From NCBI GenBank assembly GCA_009929615.1, contig SAAB01000029.1, forward strand, positions 1-40,962: DNA of 40,962 bases, given 5' to 3'. This document shows, in pieces, positions 24,989-34,332 of the stretch. Numbering within the stretch: the stretch's first letter is position 1; every line of letters starts with the position of its first letter. The position numbers were made by a program, and so were the translations under genes. Source of the DNA: Clostridia bacterium (GTDB lineage Bacteria > Bacillota > Clostridia > Lachnospirales > Lachnospiraceae). The notes below the pieces were generated by a model, which searched no databases, was not told the DNA's origin, and saw only the letters and a list, made by a program, of their open reading frames with translations.

Positions 24989-27115
24989 CTAAATGTGAAG
25001 CACACGGGAAGCAATTTCCTTTGTCTTACCTACATTCCAGAAATTTTCTCCCAGATATCCGCAGGTACGACGTGTAACATTCATCTTGGCATGGTCTTTA
25101 TTACCACACTGTGGGCATTCCCATTCCAAATCATCATTAATAATAATCTCTCCATCAAAACCACATACATGGCAGTAATCGGATTTTGTATTAAATTCGG
25201 CATACTGAATATTATCGTAAATAAATTTCACGATTTCTTCCAGTGCTTCCAGGTTATGGCGCATATTTGGAATCTCTACATAAGAAATTGCACCGCCGGC
25301 TGAAATCTTCTGGAACTGGCTTTCAAAACTGAATTTGCTGAAAGCATCAATCTTTTCACGAACATCCACATGGTAGGAATTTGTATAATAACCTTTATCT
25401 GTAACATCTTTAATCACACCAAAGCGTTCCATATCAATCCGTGCAAAACGGTAACAGAGGGATTCTGCCGGTGTTCCATAAAGGCTGAAATCAATACCTG
25501 TTTCCTGTTTCCAACGATCTGTTGCTGAACGAAGATGATTCATAACTCTTAATGCAAAGTCCTGACCTTCAGGTGTTGTATGACTTACACCCTTCATTAC
25601 CTTAGTCACTTCATATAAGCCGATATAGCCTAAGGAAATGGTTGAATATCCACCATGAAGTAATTTATCAATCTTTTCACCCTTTTCGAGGCGGGCAATA
25701 GCACCATACTGCCAATGAATCGGGCTGACATCGGATAAGGTTCCTTCCAGTGCTTTATGGCGGCACATCAAGGCTTCAAAACACAAATCCAGGCGCTCAT
25801 CGAAAATCTCCCAGAATTTATCTTCATCACCACGGGCAACAATACCCATCTGTGGCAGATTCAGGCTGACAACCCCCTGATTAAAACGGCCTTCAAATTT
25901 ATACTGGCCATTCTCATCTTTCCATGGTGTAAGGAAGCTTCGGCAGCCCATCGGGCTATAAACATTACCTTCATAATTCTCACGCATCTTTTTAGCAGAG
26001 ATATAATCCGGATATAAACGTTTTGATGAACAACGTACAGCCATCTTTGTAATATAGTCATACTTTCCACCCTTCAGGCAGTTATGTTCATCCAATACGT
26101 AAACCAGTTTAGGGAATGCAGGTGTGACATAAACGCCCTTCTCATTCTTAATACCTTCCAGACGCTGACGAAGAATCTCTTCAACAATCAGTGCATTCTC
26201 TTCAATATATTCATCTTTAGGATCCAAATTTAAAAATACAGTTACAAATGGGGACTGACCATTGGTTGTCATCAATGTATTAATCTGATACTGAATCGTC
26301 TGAACACCGGAGCGAAGTTCATCCATCAGACGAGTCTTCACTAAACCTTCAATCGTATCTTCATCCAGCTTGTCTCCATACTGCTCAACAATCTGTCCTT
26401 TATATTTATTATAACTTTTCCGTAAATACTTTCCGAGATGGCGTACATCTACAGACTGTCCACCATACTGGCTACTTGCTACGGCTGAAATAATCTGGGT
26501 CAAAACTGTACATGCAACCTGAAAACTCTTAGGGCTTTCAATAAGTTTTCCATTCATCACTGTGCCATTCTCCAGCATATCCTGAACATTAATCAGGCAG
26601 CAGTTGAAAATTGGCTGAACAAAGTAATCTGCATCATGAAAATGAAGCACACCTTCTTCATGAGCCTTTGCAATCTTCTCCGGCAACAGCATACGACGGG
26701 TCAAATCTTTAGATACCTCACCCGCAATCAAATCTCTCTGTGTTGATGCCACAATCGCATTCTTATTTGAATTCTCTTCCATGACATCTTTATTACTATT
26801 TTTAATCAGACTTAAAATAGAATCGTCTGTTGTATTCGCTCTTCGTACTAATTCTCTCTGATATCTGTAAATAATATAAGTTTTGGCCAGATCAAATTTC
26901 CCCTCGGCCATCAGTTTTTGTTCAATAATATCCTGAATATCCTCCACCAGCATACGCTTACGATGGCGTGTTTCAATATACTCGACAATGCCTTCAATCA
27001 TCTCTTCGGAAATCTTCTCTTCCGGTGGCACTTCGTCATTCGCCTTTGTTATGGCAACAATAATCTTACTTCGATCATAATTCACTTCGCGGCCGTCCCG
27101 CTTAATAACTATCAT
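24989..27115 (-). CDS. nrdD: Anaerobic (class III) ribonucleoside-triphosphate reductase
   Basis: This 708-residue glycyl-radical enzyme reduces ribonucleoside triphosphates to dNTPs without oxygen. An N-terminal ATP-cone (about 1-95) acts as the allosteric switch. The C-terminal zinc site is formed by CHVC (near 645) and CPQC (near 665), and the radical glycine is Gly686 in RTCGYLG. GGGAGGA precedes ATG. The enzyme is oxygen-sensitive and marks an anaerobic life style. An extended -10 promoter lies at 27159-27167; I did not find a convincing NrdR box pair. Confidence 0.96.
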   Translation of the reverse strand: MIVIKRDGREVNYDRSKIIVAITKANDEVPPEEKISEEMIEGIVEYIETRHRKRMLVEDIQDIIEQKLMAEGKFDLAKTYIIYRYQRELVRRANTTDDSILSLIKNSNKDVMEENSNKNAIVASTQRDLIAGEVSKDLTRRMLLPEKIAKAHEEGVLHFHDADYFVQPIFNCCLINVQDMLENGTVMNGKLIESPKSFQVACTVLTQIISAVASSQYGGQSVDVRHLGKYLRKSYNKYKGQIVEQYGDKLDEDTIEGLVKTRLMDELRSGVQTIQYQINTLMTTNGQSPFVTVFLNLDPKDEYIEENALIVEEILRQRLEGIKNEKGVYVTPAFPKLVYVLDEHNCLKGGKYDYITKMAVRCSSKRLYPDYISAKKMRENYEGNVYSPMGCRSFLTPWKDENGQYKFEGRFNQGVVSLNLPQMGIVARGDEDKFWEIFDERLDLCFEALMCRHKALEGTLSDVSPIHWQYGAIARLEKGEKIDKLLHGGYSTISLGYIGLYEVTKVMKGVSHTTPEGQDFALRVMNHLRSATDRWKQETGIDFSLYGTPAESLCYRFARIDMERFGVIKDVTDKGYYTNSYHVDVREKIDAFSKFSFESQFQKISAGGAISYVEIPNMRHNLEALEEIVKFIYDNIQYAEFNTKSDYCHVCGFDGEIIINDDLEWECPQCGNKDHAKMNVTRRTCGYLGENFWNVGKTKEIASRVLHI

Positions 27116-27158
27116 AACTTTCCTCCCTAAATTTTTCTTTCAGTAATGACTCTAGGCT

Positions 27159-27167
27159 ATTATATCA
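27159..27167 (-). promoter_or_regulatory. Extended -10 promoter of nrdD-nrdG-dut
   Basis: TGA-TATAAT on the minus strand (27159-27167), 44 bases before the start codon. The -35 region is weak. Confidence 0.6.
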
Positions 27168-27208
27168 CCACTCTATCTAAAAATCCACAACAAAATACAA
27201 AATATGGG

Positions 27209-27247
27209 TAAAAAAACACACCCAGCACAACATGTTGTGCTAGGTGT
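27209..27247 (-). terminator. Intrinsic terminator of the metF-metH operon
   Basis: Arms at 27234-27247 and 27218-27231 pair over 14 positions (one G-U) around a 2-base centre, then a T run on the minus strand (A run 27209-27216 on the plus strand). It lies 7 bases after the metH stop. Confidence 0.92.
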
Positions 27248-27254
27248 CTATCCT

Positions 27255-29645
27255 CTAGCCAAGTACTTTTTTAGCGATATCTACGGATTGTTTCGCATCT
27301 TTTGCATAAAAATCTGCTCCAATCTGACGGGCATAATCCTCTGTCATCACTGCCCCACCAACCCATATTTTACAGTCACAGCCTTCATCCCGAAGTGCCT
27401 GAATGGTTTCTTCCATACTCACAACCGTCGTTGTCATCAATGCACTTAAACCAACCAGTTTAGCCCCGGTACGTTTGACTTCATCCACAACTTTAGAAGC
27501 CGGCACATCCTTGCCCAGGTCAATCATCTCATAACCATAGTTTTCCATAACCACTTTGACAATATTCTTACCAATATCATGGATATCTCCTTTGACCGTA
27601 GCAACGATAATCTTTCCCTTTGATACATTCTGATTCTGCTTATCGGCTGCCATAAATTCTTTCAACACATCAAAAGCCTCCTGTGCCGCTGTAGCCGACT
27701 GGATAAGCTGAGGAAGAAATAATTTTCCACTTTCAAAATCAATTCCAACTTTATCCAGTGCCGGAATCAATATCGTATTTACAATATCTATAGCATCCTT
27801 TTCCTGTAGCAGAAGTTTTGTTGCTTCTCCTGCATATTCCTTAATTCCATTTAATACCGCATACTCCAGACTTTTCGTATCCGTTGATTCTGATACAGCT
27901 GTTACCGGTTTATTCTTTTCTGCTTCTACTATTCTGCTGTATTTATCCACATAATACTTTGAACCTTCATCTTTATTATATAAAACATTAAAACTGTCAA
28001 TGGCAGCCATCATTGCCGAAACATTTGGATTAATAATCGGCAAATCCAGACCATGGGCCAGTGCCAAAGTTAAAAATGCCACATTAACCAATTCACGTTT
28101 CGGAAGTCCAAAGGAAATATTTGAAACACCGAGAACCGTCTTTACTCCCAGCTTCGCTTTAACCAGCTGAAGAGCTTTAAGGGTTTCTACGACTTCCTTT
28201 TGCTGAGCCGATGCTGTCAGGGTCAGACAGTCAATATAGACATCTTCCTTTGGAATGCCATAGTCCTCTGCCCTTTTCACAATATGTTCCGCCACGGCAT
28301 ACCTCTCCTCAGCCATCAATGGAATACCATTTTCATCCAATGTCAGACCAACGACTGCTGCACCATATTTTTTTACCAGTGGCAATATTTTATCCAGCAC
28401 GGCGTCTTCACCGTTGACTGAGTTTACAATAGGCTTTCCATTGTAAATTCTAAGTCCCTGCTCAATCACAGATGCATTGGAAGAATCCAGCTGAAGCGGC
28501 ACATCCACAACACCCTGAAGTTCCTTAATCACTTCAACCATAAGTCCTGCCTCATCAATTTTGGGCAGCCCTACATTCACATCTAAGATATGGGCACCTG
28601 CTTCAACCTGGGAAATCCCCTGGGTCAGAATATAACCCATATTGTGATTTAAAAGTGCTTCTTTAAAAAGCTTCTTTCCTGTAGGATTAATTCTCTCACC
28701 GATAATCCTTACGCCATCTACCGGAACAACCTGGGTACTGCTGCAGACCGCCGCTTTATGAATATAGTCCGCCCGCTTTCCAATACGGCCTTCCGCCTTC
28801 ATCCGCTCTGTCATAGCTTTCATCTGACGAATATACTCCGGTGTTGTTCCACAGCATCCGCCGATAATCTGAATGCCTAAATCCATATATTTTTCCATCT
28901 GGGATGCAAAGGCCTCCGCACTGATATCGTAGCCTCCGGAATTCAGATTTGGAAGCCCTGCATTTGCCTTAATAATAACGGGCAGCGGTGTCCACTCCAT
29001 AAGCTTTTCTGCCAGCGGGTATATCTCATCCGGTCCCAGAGAACAGTTAATGCCAATGGCATCCACCCCCAGACCTGTCAGTGTCAAAGCTGCTGCCTCT
29101 ACAGTCACGCCGGTAAAGGTCCGCCCGTTTCTCTCAAAGGTCATGGTTGAAAAAACCGGAAGCTTCGTATTCTCTCTGGCCGCCAGAACCGCTGCTTTCA
29201 TTTCCAACAGATCCGTACTTGTTTCAATCACAATGACTTCTGCACCGGCCTTTTCACCGGCAATCATCATTTCCTTAAACATATCATAGGCATCTTCAAA
29301 TTTCAGATTGCCATTCGGTTCCATCAATTCGCCAATGGGTCCTACATCTAATGCCACTTTCGTCCGGCTTCCCTCGGCCGCTTTTCTGGCATTCTGAACC
29401 CCCGCCGTGACAATCTCCTCTACCGAATACTCACTATAACTTAATTTATAGCGGTTCGCGCTAAAAGTATTCGCATAAATAATATCTGAACCCGCCGCTA
29501 TATACTGGCGGTGAATATCTATAATTGTATCCGGATGGGTCAGATTCAGAGCCTCCGGCACCTTGCCCATAGGAACACCTGCCTGCTGCAGCATTGTCCC
29601 CATACCACCGTCTAATATAATTATCTCTTTATTTAAATCTAGCAT
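27255..29645 (-). CDS. metH: Cobalamin-dependent methionine synthase lacking the activation domain
   Basis: This 796-residue enzyme transfers the methyl group of methyl-tetrahydrofolate to homocysteine via cobalamin. The homocysteine domain (1-290) has the zinc cysteines in GINCSLGP (near 200) and GGCCGT (near 263). The pterin domain spans about 315-565, the cap about 580-665, and the B12 domain about 670-796 with DIHDIGK, whose His (near 687) is the lower cobalt ligand. It is shorter than the E. coli enzyme (about 1227 residues) because the C-terminal AdoMet reactivation domain is missing; that domain is the preceding gene, overlapping by 7 bases. AGGGGA precedes ATG. Confidence 0.95.
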   Translation of the reverse strand: MLDLNKEIIILDGGMGTMLQQAGVPMGKVPEALNLTHPDTIIDIHRQYIAAGSDIIYANTFSANRYKLSYSEYSVEEIVTAGVQNARKAAEGSRTKVALDVGPIGELMEPNGNLKFEDAYDMFKEMMIAGEKAGAEVIVIETSTDLLEMKAAVLAARENTKLPVFSTMTFERNGRTFTGVTVEAAALTLTGLGVDAIGINCSLGPDEIYPLAEKLMEWTPLPVIIKANAGLPNLNSGGYDISAEAFASQMEKYMDLGIQIIGGCCGTTPEYIRQMKAMTERMKAEGRIGKRADYIHKAAVCSSTQVVPVDGVRIIGERINPTGKKLFKEALLNHNMGYILTQGISQVEAGAHILDVNVGLPKIDEAGLMVEVIKELQGVVDVPLQLDSSNASVIEQGLRIYNGKPIVNSVNGEDAVLDKILPLVKKYGAAVVGLTLDENGIPLMAEERYAVAEHIVKRAEDYGIPKEDVYIDCLTLTASAQQKEVVETLKALQLVKAKLGVKTVLGVSNISFGLPKRELVNVAFLTLALAHGLDLPIINPNVSAMMAAIDSFNVLYNKDEGSKYYVDKYSRIVEAEKNKPVTAVSESTDTKSLEYAVLNGIKEYAGEATKLLLQEKDAIDIVNTILIPALDKVGIDFESGKLFLPQLIQSATAAQEAFDVLKEFMAADKQNQNVSKGKIIVATVKGDIHDIGKNIVKVVMENYGYEMIDLGKDVPASKVVDEVKRTGAKLVGLSALMTTTVVSMEETIQALRDEGCDCKIWVGGAVMTEDYARQIGADFYAKDAKQSVDIAKKVLG

Positions 29646-30313
29646 CTCGTCCCCTTCTTTCTAAATTCACATTTCCCCCGGTTATTACAGAAATCGCATT
29701 TATTCTCCCGCGGGTCCCTTTTCGTATCACTGATACCGATAATGGCTGTCACTGACTTGCTCGGCACCATCAGGCAGCTTTCCGTCAAAGACACACCGAT
29801 TTTCCTATGCGTATCCAGAACGCGTACCAGTTCTTTCTGCGTTTCCAAAGGCAAATCTCCATATCCGGGGCTGAATCGCCATGTCAGATGTTTCCCCTCG
29901 GCCTTAGCGATGGCCTCGATTTCATTTTCCCCTGCATCAGCAATCTGCTCCACCGCCTGAATACCGCAGCTGTCCATGACAACAGCCACATCCGGTTCCG
30001 TAATCATATAGCGACGAATTCTTTTATCCAATTCAATTCCCGCAGTGACCCCCAACAAAAAAAGGCTTTCACAGTTTTTTAAATGTTCCCGAATATCGCT
30101 GCCTGTTAAAATCAGCGGTGTACCCTGAACATAAATCCCCTGCTCTCCGGCTTCTATCTGAAATCTCCGATAAATATATTTAGGCTGAATTATCTTCAGC
30201 GTTTCTTCTTCACACCTGGTCAGCAGCTTTTCTATCCGCTCTGTCACACCTGAATCCTTATATCCCATATAGCGGAGTATCTCTCCGCGATTTAATTTCT
30301 CTATCATCTTCAT
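29639..30313 (-). CDS. Detached MetH reactivation-domain protein
   Basis: This 224-residue protein matches the AdoMet-binding activation domain of methionine synthase: RFSPGYGDLPLETQ (about 146-159) corresponds to the RxxPGY AdoMet motif and SLTESCLMVPSKSVTAIIG (about 176-194) to the conserved SM..P..SV strand. Its role should be reductive remethylation of inactive cob(II)alamin on MetH. An added C-terminal tail carries four cysteines in a C-x2-C-x5-C-x8-C pattern (CDFC...C...C), absent from the E. coli domain and suggestive of an Fe-S or zinc site. It overlaps metF by 4 bases (ATGA) and metH by 7. Confidence 0.88.
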   Translation of the reverse strand: MKMIEKLNRGEILRYMGYKDSGVTERIEKLLTRCEEETLKIIQPKYIYRRFQIEAGEQGIYVQGTPLILTGSDIREHLKNCESLFLLGVTAGIELDKRIRRYMITEPDVAVVMDSCGIQAVEQIADAGENEIEAIAKAEGKHLTWRFSPGYGDLPLETQKELVRVLDTHRKIGVSLTESCLMVPSKSVTAIIGISDTKRDPRENKCDFCNNRGKCEFRKKGTRC

Positions 30314-31188
30314 TTATTACAGCTCGCAATAATATTGGCAATACTATTCGTAATTCGTGTTGCTGTCTCCACATTGTTCATCGTATACAAATGAATCCCC
30401 TGAACATCATTATTGATTAAGTCAATAATCTGCTCCGTTGCAAAGGCAATTCCCGCATCCTTCAAGGCAACCGGATCCTGTGCGTACTTATTCATCATTT
30501 TTGAAAACTTCACCGGCAGGCTGGCTCCACACATAGACACAGTCCGCTCAATCTGTGCTTTATTGATAACCGGCATAATTCCTGCTTCAATAGGCACTTT
30601 AATTCCCACTTTTTCTACTTTATTCATAAATTCATAAAAATGGTCATTGTCAAAAAAAAGCTGGCTGATAAAATGTCCAACGCCTGCCGCCTCTTTCTTT
30701 TTTAAGTTTTCGATATCCTCGTCAATATTTGCCGCATCACAGTGTCCTTCCGGATAACATGCCCCGGAGATATTAAAACTGTCATCATACTTCTTAATAA
30801 ATGCTGCTAAATCACTGGCATGCTCAAAGTCAATTACCTGATTCTCCGGTGTAATATCTCCACGAAGTGCCAGGATATTGTGAACACCTTCCGCTTTCAG
30901 GCGATTGAGGAATTCAATTATGTCTTCCTTTGTTGAGCCGGCACAGGTCAGATGACTGACCGGTTCAATCTGATACTCGCTGCGAATTAATGACGCAATT
31001 TCACAGGTTTTATTCTTCTGGGTTTCCGAGCCACCGGCGCCATAGGTCACACTGATAAAATCTGGTTTCAATCCTCTAAGACCATAAAGTGTATTATAAA
31101 TTGTATCTATAGAAGTCGTCTTCTTTGGTGGAAAAACTTCCAAGGAGTAGACCACTTTTTTACTTTCAAATAATCTCTGTATATTCAT
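30310..31188 (-). CDS. metF: 5,10-methylenetetrahydrofolate reductase
   Basis: This 292-residue FAD-dependent TIM-barrel enzyme reduces methylene-THF to methyl-THF, the substrate of MetH. The N-terminal YSLEVFPPK (14-22) holds the catalytic acidic residue, and SVTYGAGG (47-54) and HLTCAGST (79-86) line the folate/flavin site. Length is normal for bacterial MetF. CGGAGG lies 6 bases before ATG. It is the first gene of metF, reactivation protein, metH. The 5' leader is only about 25 bases, so no cobalamin or SAM riboswitch fits. Confidence 0.95.
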   Translation of the reverse strand: MNIQRLFESKKVVYSLEVFPPKKTTSIDTIYNTLYGLRGLKPDFISVTYGAGGSETQKNKTCEIASLIRSEYQIEPVSHLTCAGSTKEDIIEFLNRLKAEGVHNILALRGDITPENQVIDFEHASDLAAFIKKYDDSFNISGACYPEGHCDAANIDEDIENLKKKEAAGVGHFISQLFFDNDHFYEFMNKVEKVGIKVPIEAGIMPVINKAQIERTVSMCGASLPVKFSKMMNKYAQDPVALKDAGIAFATEQIIDLINNDVQGIHLYTMNNVETATRITNSIANIIASCNK

Positions 31189-31218
31189 AAATTTCCTCCG
31201 ATTTGCATATTACAGTTA

Positions 31219-31247
31219 ATTATAGACGTTGTACCCCCTTTTTTCAA
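31219..31247 (-). promoter_or_regulatory. Sigma-A promoter of the metF operon
   Basis: On the minus strand TTGAAA (31242-31247), a 17-base spacer and TATAAT (31219-31224). Confidence 0.75.
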
Positions 31248-31289
31248 TTATAAAAAACACATAACCAGTTATAAAATTTCAATAACTGA

Positions 31290-31318
31290 TTGGATTCTAA
31301 AAAAAAACATAGTATACT
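31290..31318 (+). promoter_or_regulatory. Sigma-A promoter of dapF-murE
   Basis: TTGGAT (31290-31295), a 17-base A-rich spacer and TATACT (31313-31318), 33 bases before the dapF start; divergent from the metF promoter. Confidence 0.75.
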
Positions 31319-31351
31319 GTTTATAGAACACTTTTGGAGGTGTAATTAATC

Positions 31352-32185
31352 ATGAAATTTACAAAAATGCATGGATGTGGAAATGACTACGTATATGTAA
31401 ACTGCTTCGAAGAAACCATTGAAAATCCTTCCGAAGTTGCAAAGATTGTCAGTGACCGCCATTTTGGTATTGGCTCCGATGGGATGATTCTTATATGCCC
31501 TTCCGATAAAGCCGATTTTCGTATGGCTATGTATAACCTGGATGGTTCTGAAGGCAAGATGTGCGGTAATGGTGTCCGCTGCATTGCCAAGTATGTCTAT
31601 GACCATCATCTGACTGATAAAACTCAGATTTCCCTTGAAACCCTTGGGGGCATTAAATATTTAGATTTAGATATTAAAGATGGCAAAGTAGCTACGGTTA
31701 CTGTGGATATGGGAGCCCCGATTCTTGCTCCGGCAGAAATCCCTGTCAATATTCCGAAAGAACGCGTTATTAACGAACCCGTTGAAGTTGATGGAAAGAC
31801 CTGGAATATTACCTGTATCTCTATGGGAAACCCTCATGCTGTTGTCTTCGTTGACGATACTGCCAGTCTTCCATTGGACAAGATTGGACCACACTTTGAA
31901 AAACATCTGATTTTCCCTGAACAAGTGAATACCGAATTTGTTCATGTTATTGACCGCCATGCTGTAGATATGCGCGTATGGGAACGTGGTTCCGGCGAAA
32001 CGCTGGCATGTGGCACCGGTGCCTGTGCTACTGCGATGGCATGTATTTTAAACGGAAAAACCGATAACGAAGTGCTGATTCACTTAATCGGCGGTGACTT
32101 ATTAATTAAATATGACCCGGATTTAAACCGTATCTTCATGACCGGACCGGCCACAGAAGTTTTCTCCGGCGAAATCGACTTATAA
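31352..32185 (+). CDS. dapF: Diaminopimelate epimerase
   Basis: This 277-residue PLP-independent racemase converts LL- to meso-diaminopimelate for lysine and peptidoglycan synthesis. The two catalytic cysteines are Cys71 (MCGNGVRC) and Cys220 (LACGTGACA), and the N-terminal KMHGCGNDY is typical. GGAGGTG precedes ATG by about 8 bases. It lies 20 bases before murE, which uses its product. Confidence 0.96.
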   Translation: MKFTKMHGCGNDYVYVNCFEETIENPSEVAKIVSDRHFGIGSDGMILICPSDKADFRMAMYNLDGSEGKMCGNGVRCIAKYVYDHHLTDKTQISLETLGGIKYLDLDIKDGKVATVTVDMGAPILAPAEIPVNIPKERVINEPVEVDGKTWNITCISMGNPHAVVFVDDTASLPLDKIGPHFEKHLIFPEQVNTEFVHVIDRHAVDMRVWERGSGETLACGTGACATAMACILNGKTDNEVLIHLIGGDLLIKYDPDLNRIFMTGPATEVFSGEIDL

Positions 32186-32205
32186 GAAAGCGGAGGACTT
32201 TAATT

Positions 32206-33663
32206 ATGAAATTATCACAATTACTTGAACGCATGGACTACACATGCACTCAGGGCTCTATAGATATTCCTGTTTCCCACCTGCTTTACAATTCCAGAAA
32301 TGCCTGCCCTGATGGCGTTTTTGTTTGTATCAGCGGTGCCGTTATGGATGGTCATAAATTCATCCCTGATGTTGTTGCTAAAGGTGTTACTGCTGTCATC
32401 GTCGAAAAAGATGTGACGGTTCCTGCTCAGGCTACCGTTATCCGCGTAGAAAATACCCGGGTTGCCCTGGCTTGTATGTCCGCAGCTTACTTTGGATATC
32501 CTGCGGAACAGTTAAAAACCATTGGTATTACAGGAACCAAAGGTAAAACAACAACAACCTATATGGTACGTTCCATTCTTGAAAACTCCGGTTTTAAAAC
32601 CGGCCTTATTGGTACTATTGAAACCATTATTGGAAAAAAAGTCATTAAAGCCAATAATACCACCCCTGAATCCTATCTTGTACAGCAGTATTTCCGCGAC
32701 ATGGTGAATGCCGGATGTGAATGTGTTGTCATGGAAGTTTCTTCCCAGGGACTGATGCTTCACCGTGTTGATGGTTTTACTTTTGATTATGGTATATTTA
32801 CCAATCTCGGCCCAGACCATATTGGTCCGAATGAGCATGCGGATTTAGATGATTATATCCACTGTAAATCCCTGCTTTTTAAACAGTGCCGTCATGGTAT
32901 TGTCAATATGGATGATGAATATGTGGAACGCATCATCGCCGGACATACTTGTGATTTGGAAACCTTCGGTCTATCTGACAAGGCAGATTACCGCGCTTCA
33001 GATATGCAGTTGCTTCAGAAACCCGGCCTTCTCGGTGTTACCTACAAACTCACTGGGCGTTTGAATTTAAATGTGGAAATTGATGTTCCCGGGCGTTTCA
33101 GTGTTTACAATTCACTCACCGCCATCGCTATCTGTCATCACTTTAATGTGCCGGAAGAAAATATTTTAAAAGCATTAGCTGATATCCACGTTAAAGGCCG
33201 TTTAGAGATTATACCGATTTCTCCAAAGTTTACATTAATGATTGACTATGCCCATAATGCCATGGCTCTGGAAAGTCTTTTAATTTCGCTGAAAGAATAC
33301 CATCCGAAACGACTGGTAACTGTTTTTGGCTGTGGTGGTAACCGTGACCCGCATCGCCGTTACGAGATGGGGGAAGTTTCCTCAAATCTTTCTGATTTGA
33401 CCGTCGTCACTTCAGATAATCCGAGATTTGAAGAACCGATGGCCATTATTGAAGATATTCTTATCGGCGTTCACAAGGGTCCCGGAAAGTATGTCACCAT
33501 TCCAGACCGTAAAGAAGCCATTAAATATTGTATTGATAATGCCCAGGATGGCGACGTTATTATTCTCGCCGGAAAAGGCCATGAAGATTATCAGGAAATT
33601 AAAGGTATCAAATATCCAATGGATGAACGGGATTTAATCGCAGACATCCTGGCTGGAAAATAA
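32206..33663 (+). CDS. murE: UDP-MurNAc-tripeptide synthetase, meso-DAP type
   Basis: This 485-residue ATP-dependent ligase adds the third stem residue to UDP-MurNAc-L-Ala-D-Glu. The P-loop GTKGKTT is at 110-116. The residue-selecting motif is DNPR at 404-407, the form used by meso-diaminopimelate ligases (lysine enzymes differ), in agreement with dapF just upstream. GGAGGA precedes ATG. The operon ends at a perfect bidirectional terminator. Confidence 0.95.
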   Translation: MKLSQLLERMDYTCTQGSIDIPVSHLLYNSRNACPDGVFVCISGAVMDGHKFIPDVVAKGVTAVIVEKDVTVPAQATVIRVENTRVALACMSAAYFGYPAEQLKTIGITGTKGKTTTTYMVRSILENSGFKTGLIGTIETIIGKKVIKANNTTPESYLVQQYFRDMVNAGCECVVMEVSSQGLMLHRVDGFTFDYGIFTNLGPDHIGPNEHADLDDYIHCKSLLFKQCRHGIVNMDDEYVERIIAGHTCDLETFGLSDKADYRASDMQLLQKPGLLGVTYKLTGRLNLNVEIDVPGRFSVYNSLTAIAICHHFNVPEENILKALADIHVKGRLEIIPISPKFTLMIDYAHNAMALESLLISLKEYHPKRLVTVFGCGGNRDPHRRYEMGEVSSNLSDLTVVTSDNPRFEEPMAIIEDILIGVHKGPGKYVTIPDRKEAIKYCIDNAQDGDVIILAGKGHEDYQEIKGIKYPMDERDLIADILAGK

Positions 33664-33667
33664 ACAA

Positions 33668-33702
33668 AAAAGGCAATGGTTCAAAAAGAACCATTGCCTT
33701 TT
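33668..33702. terminator. Bidirectional intrinsic terminator
   Basis: Perfect 11-base arms (33672-33682, 33688-33698) around five A, flanked by A and T runs; shared by murE and the convergent thioesterase gene. Confidence 0.95.
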
Positions 33703-33706
33703 AATA

Positions 33707-34177
33707 TTAATAGCCTTCCTGTCGACGCTGAAGTCTGAGTTCCCGCCGTTTTTCAGCAGTTTCCCATTCCATACGCTCACCGTCATTTTCTAATGTCAGT
33801 GGCGGAACTTTCATCGGTCGATCATCATCACCCATGCATACCATTACAAAATATGCTCTGTTAATAGGATAGCGCTTGCCATCCACTTCTTCACGATATG
33901 TATCAATTCTTACTTCCATCGATGTATTACCAACATGGGTAATCTTTCCTATCAGTATAACGATATCATTTAATCGTGCCCCTGACTTAAAATAAGTATT
34001 ATCAATAGCTACCGTTGTAGCATCCCGTCCACAATGCCGTCTTGCTGTTGCCCCCGCGACCTCATCAATCCAAGCTAAAAGTTTACCTCCAAATAATCGT
34101 CCAAATCCATTAATATCCGGATACATAACGATACGATGCTGTACTGTTCTTGATTCTGAAACATTCTTTGCCTCCAT
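33707..34177 (-). CDS. Hotdog-fold acyl-CoA thioesterase
   Basis: This 156-residue protein is a YciA/BACH-like acyl-CoA hydrolase. NGFGRLFGGKLLAWIDEVAG (about 22-41) contains the family HotDog helix with the catalytic Asp/Glu region, and FKSGARLNDIV follows on the next strands. I start at ATG 34177, with GGAAGGAG about 8 bases upstream; the frame extension to 34210 has no site. The acyl chain specificity is unknown. It has its own promoter, divergent from rubrerythrin. Confidence 0.88.
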   Translation of the reverse strand: MEAKNVSESRTVQHRIVMYPDINGFGRLFGGKLLAWIDEVAGATARRHCGRDATTVAIDNTYFKSGARLNDIVILIGKITHVGNTSMEVRIDTYREEVDGKRYPINRAYFVMVCMGDDDRPMKVPPLTLENDGERMEWETAEKRRELRLQRRQEGY

Positions 34178-34220
34178 ATTACCATCTCCTTCCTCCGAAT
34201 ACTGAGTCAATGTTTTCTAC

Positions 34221-34249
34221 ATTCTAATATATACTGACCGAAATTACAA
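34221..34249 (-). promoter_or_regulatory. Promoter of the thioesterase gene
   Basis: On the minus strand TTGTAA (34244-34249), a 17-base spacer and TAGAAT (34221-34226). Confidence 0.55.
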
Positions 34250-34257
34250 GTTCCTTA

Positions 34258-34286
34258 TTGACAAATATAGGTAAATATCATATAAT
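34258..34286 (+). promoter_or_regulatory. Consensus sigma-A promoter of rubrerythrin
   Basis: TTGACA (34258-34263), a 17-base spacer and TATAAT (34281-34286): a perfect consensus promoter, 46 bases before the start codon. Confidence 0.92.
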
Positions 34287-34287
34287 A

Positions 34288-34304
34288 TTAGTAATCATTA
34301 TTAA
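34288..34304 (+). promoter_or_regulatory. Candidate PerR/Fur-type operator
   Basis: TTAGTAAT-C-ATTATTAA is an 8-1-8 inverted repeat with one mismatch. Its core matches 11 of 14 defined positions of the Bacillus PerR box and it covers the predicted transcription start. Rubrerythrin is a known PerR target in clostridia. The region is AT-rich, so chance is not excluded. Confidence 0.5.
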
Positions 34305-34332
34305 TTTTATATATTATTAGGAGGTATTACTT

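Noticed and set aside
27116-27254. NrdR box pair upstream of nrdD
   Set aside because: No pair of 16-base palindromes near the promoter fits the consensus.
31189-31351. Possible cobalamin or SAM riboswitch before metF
   Set aside because: The promoter lies only about 30 bases before the start codon, leaving no room for an aptamer.
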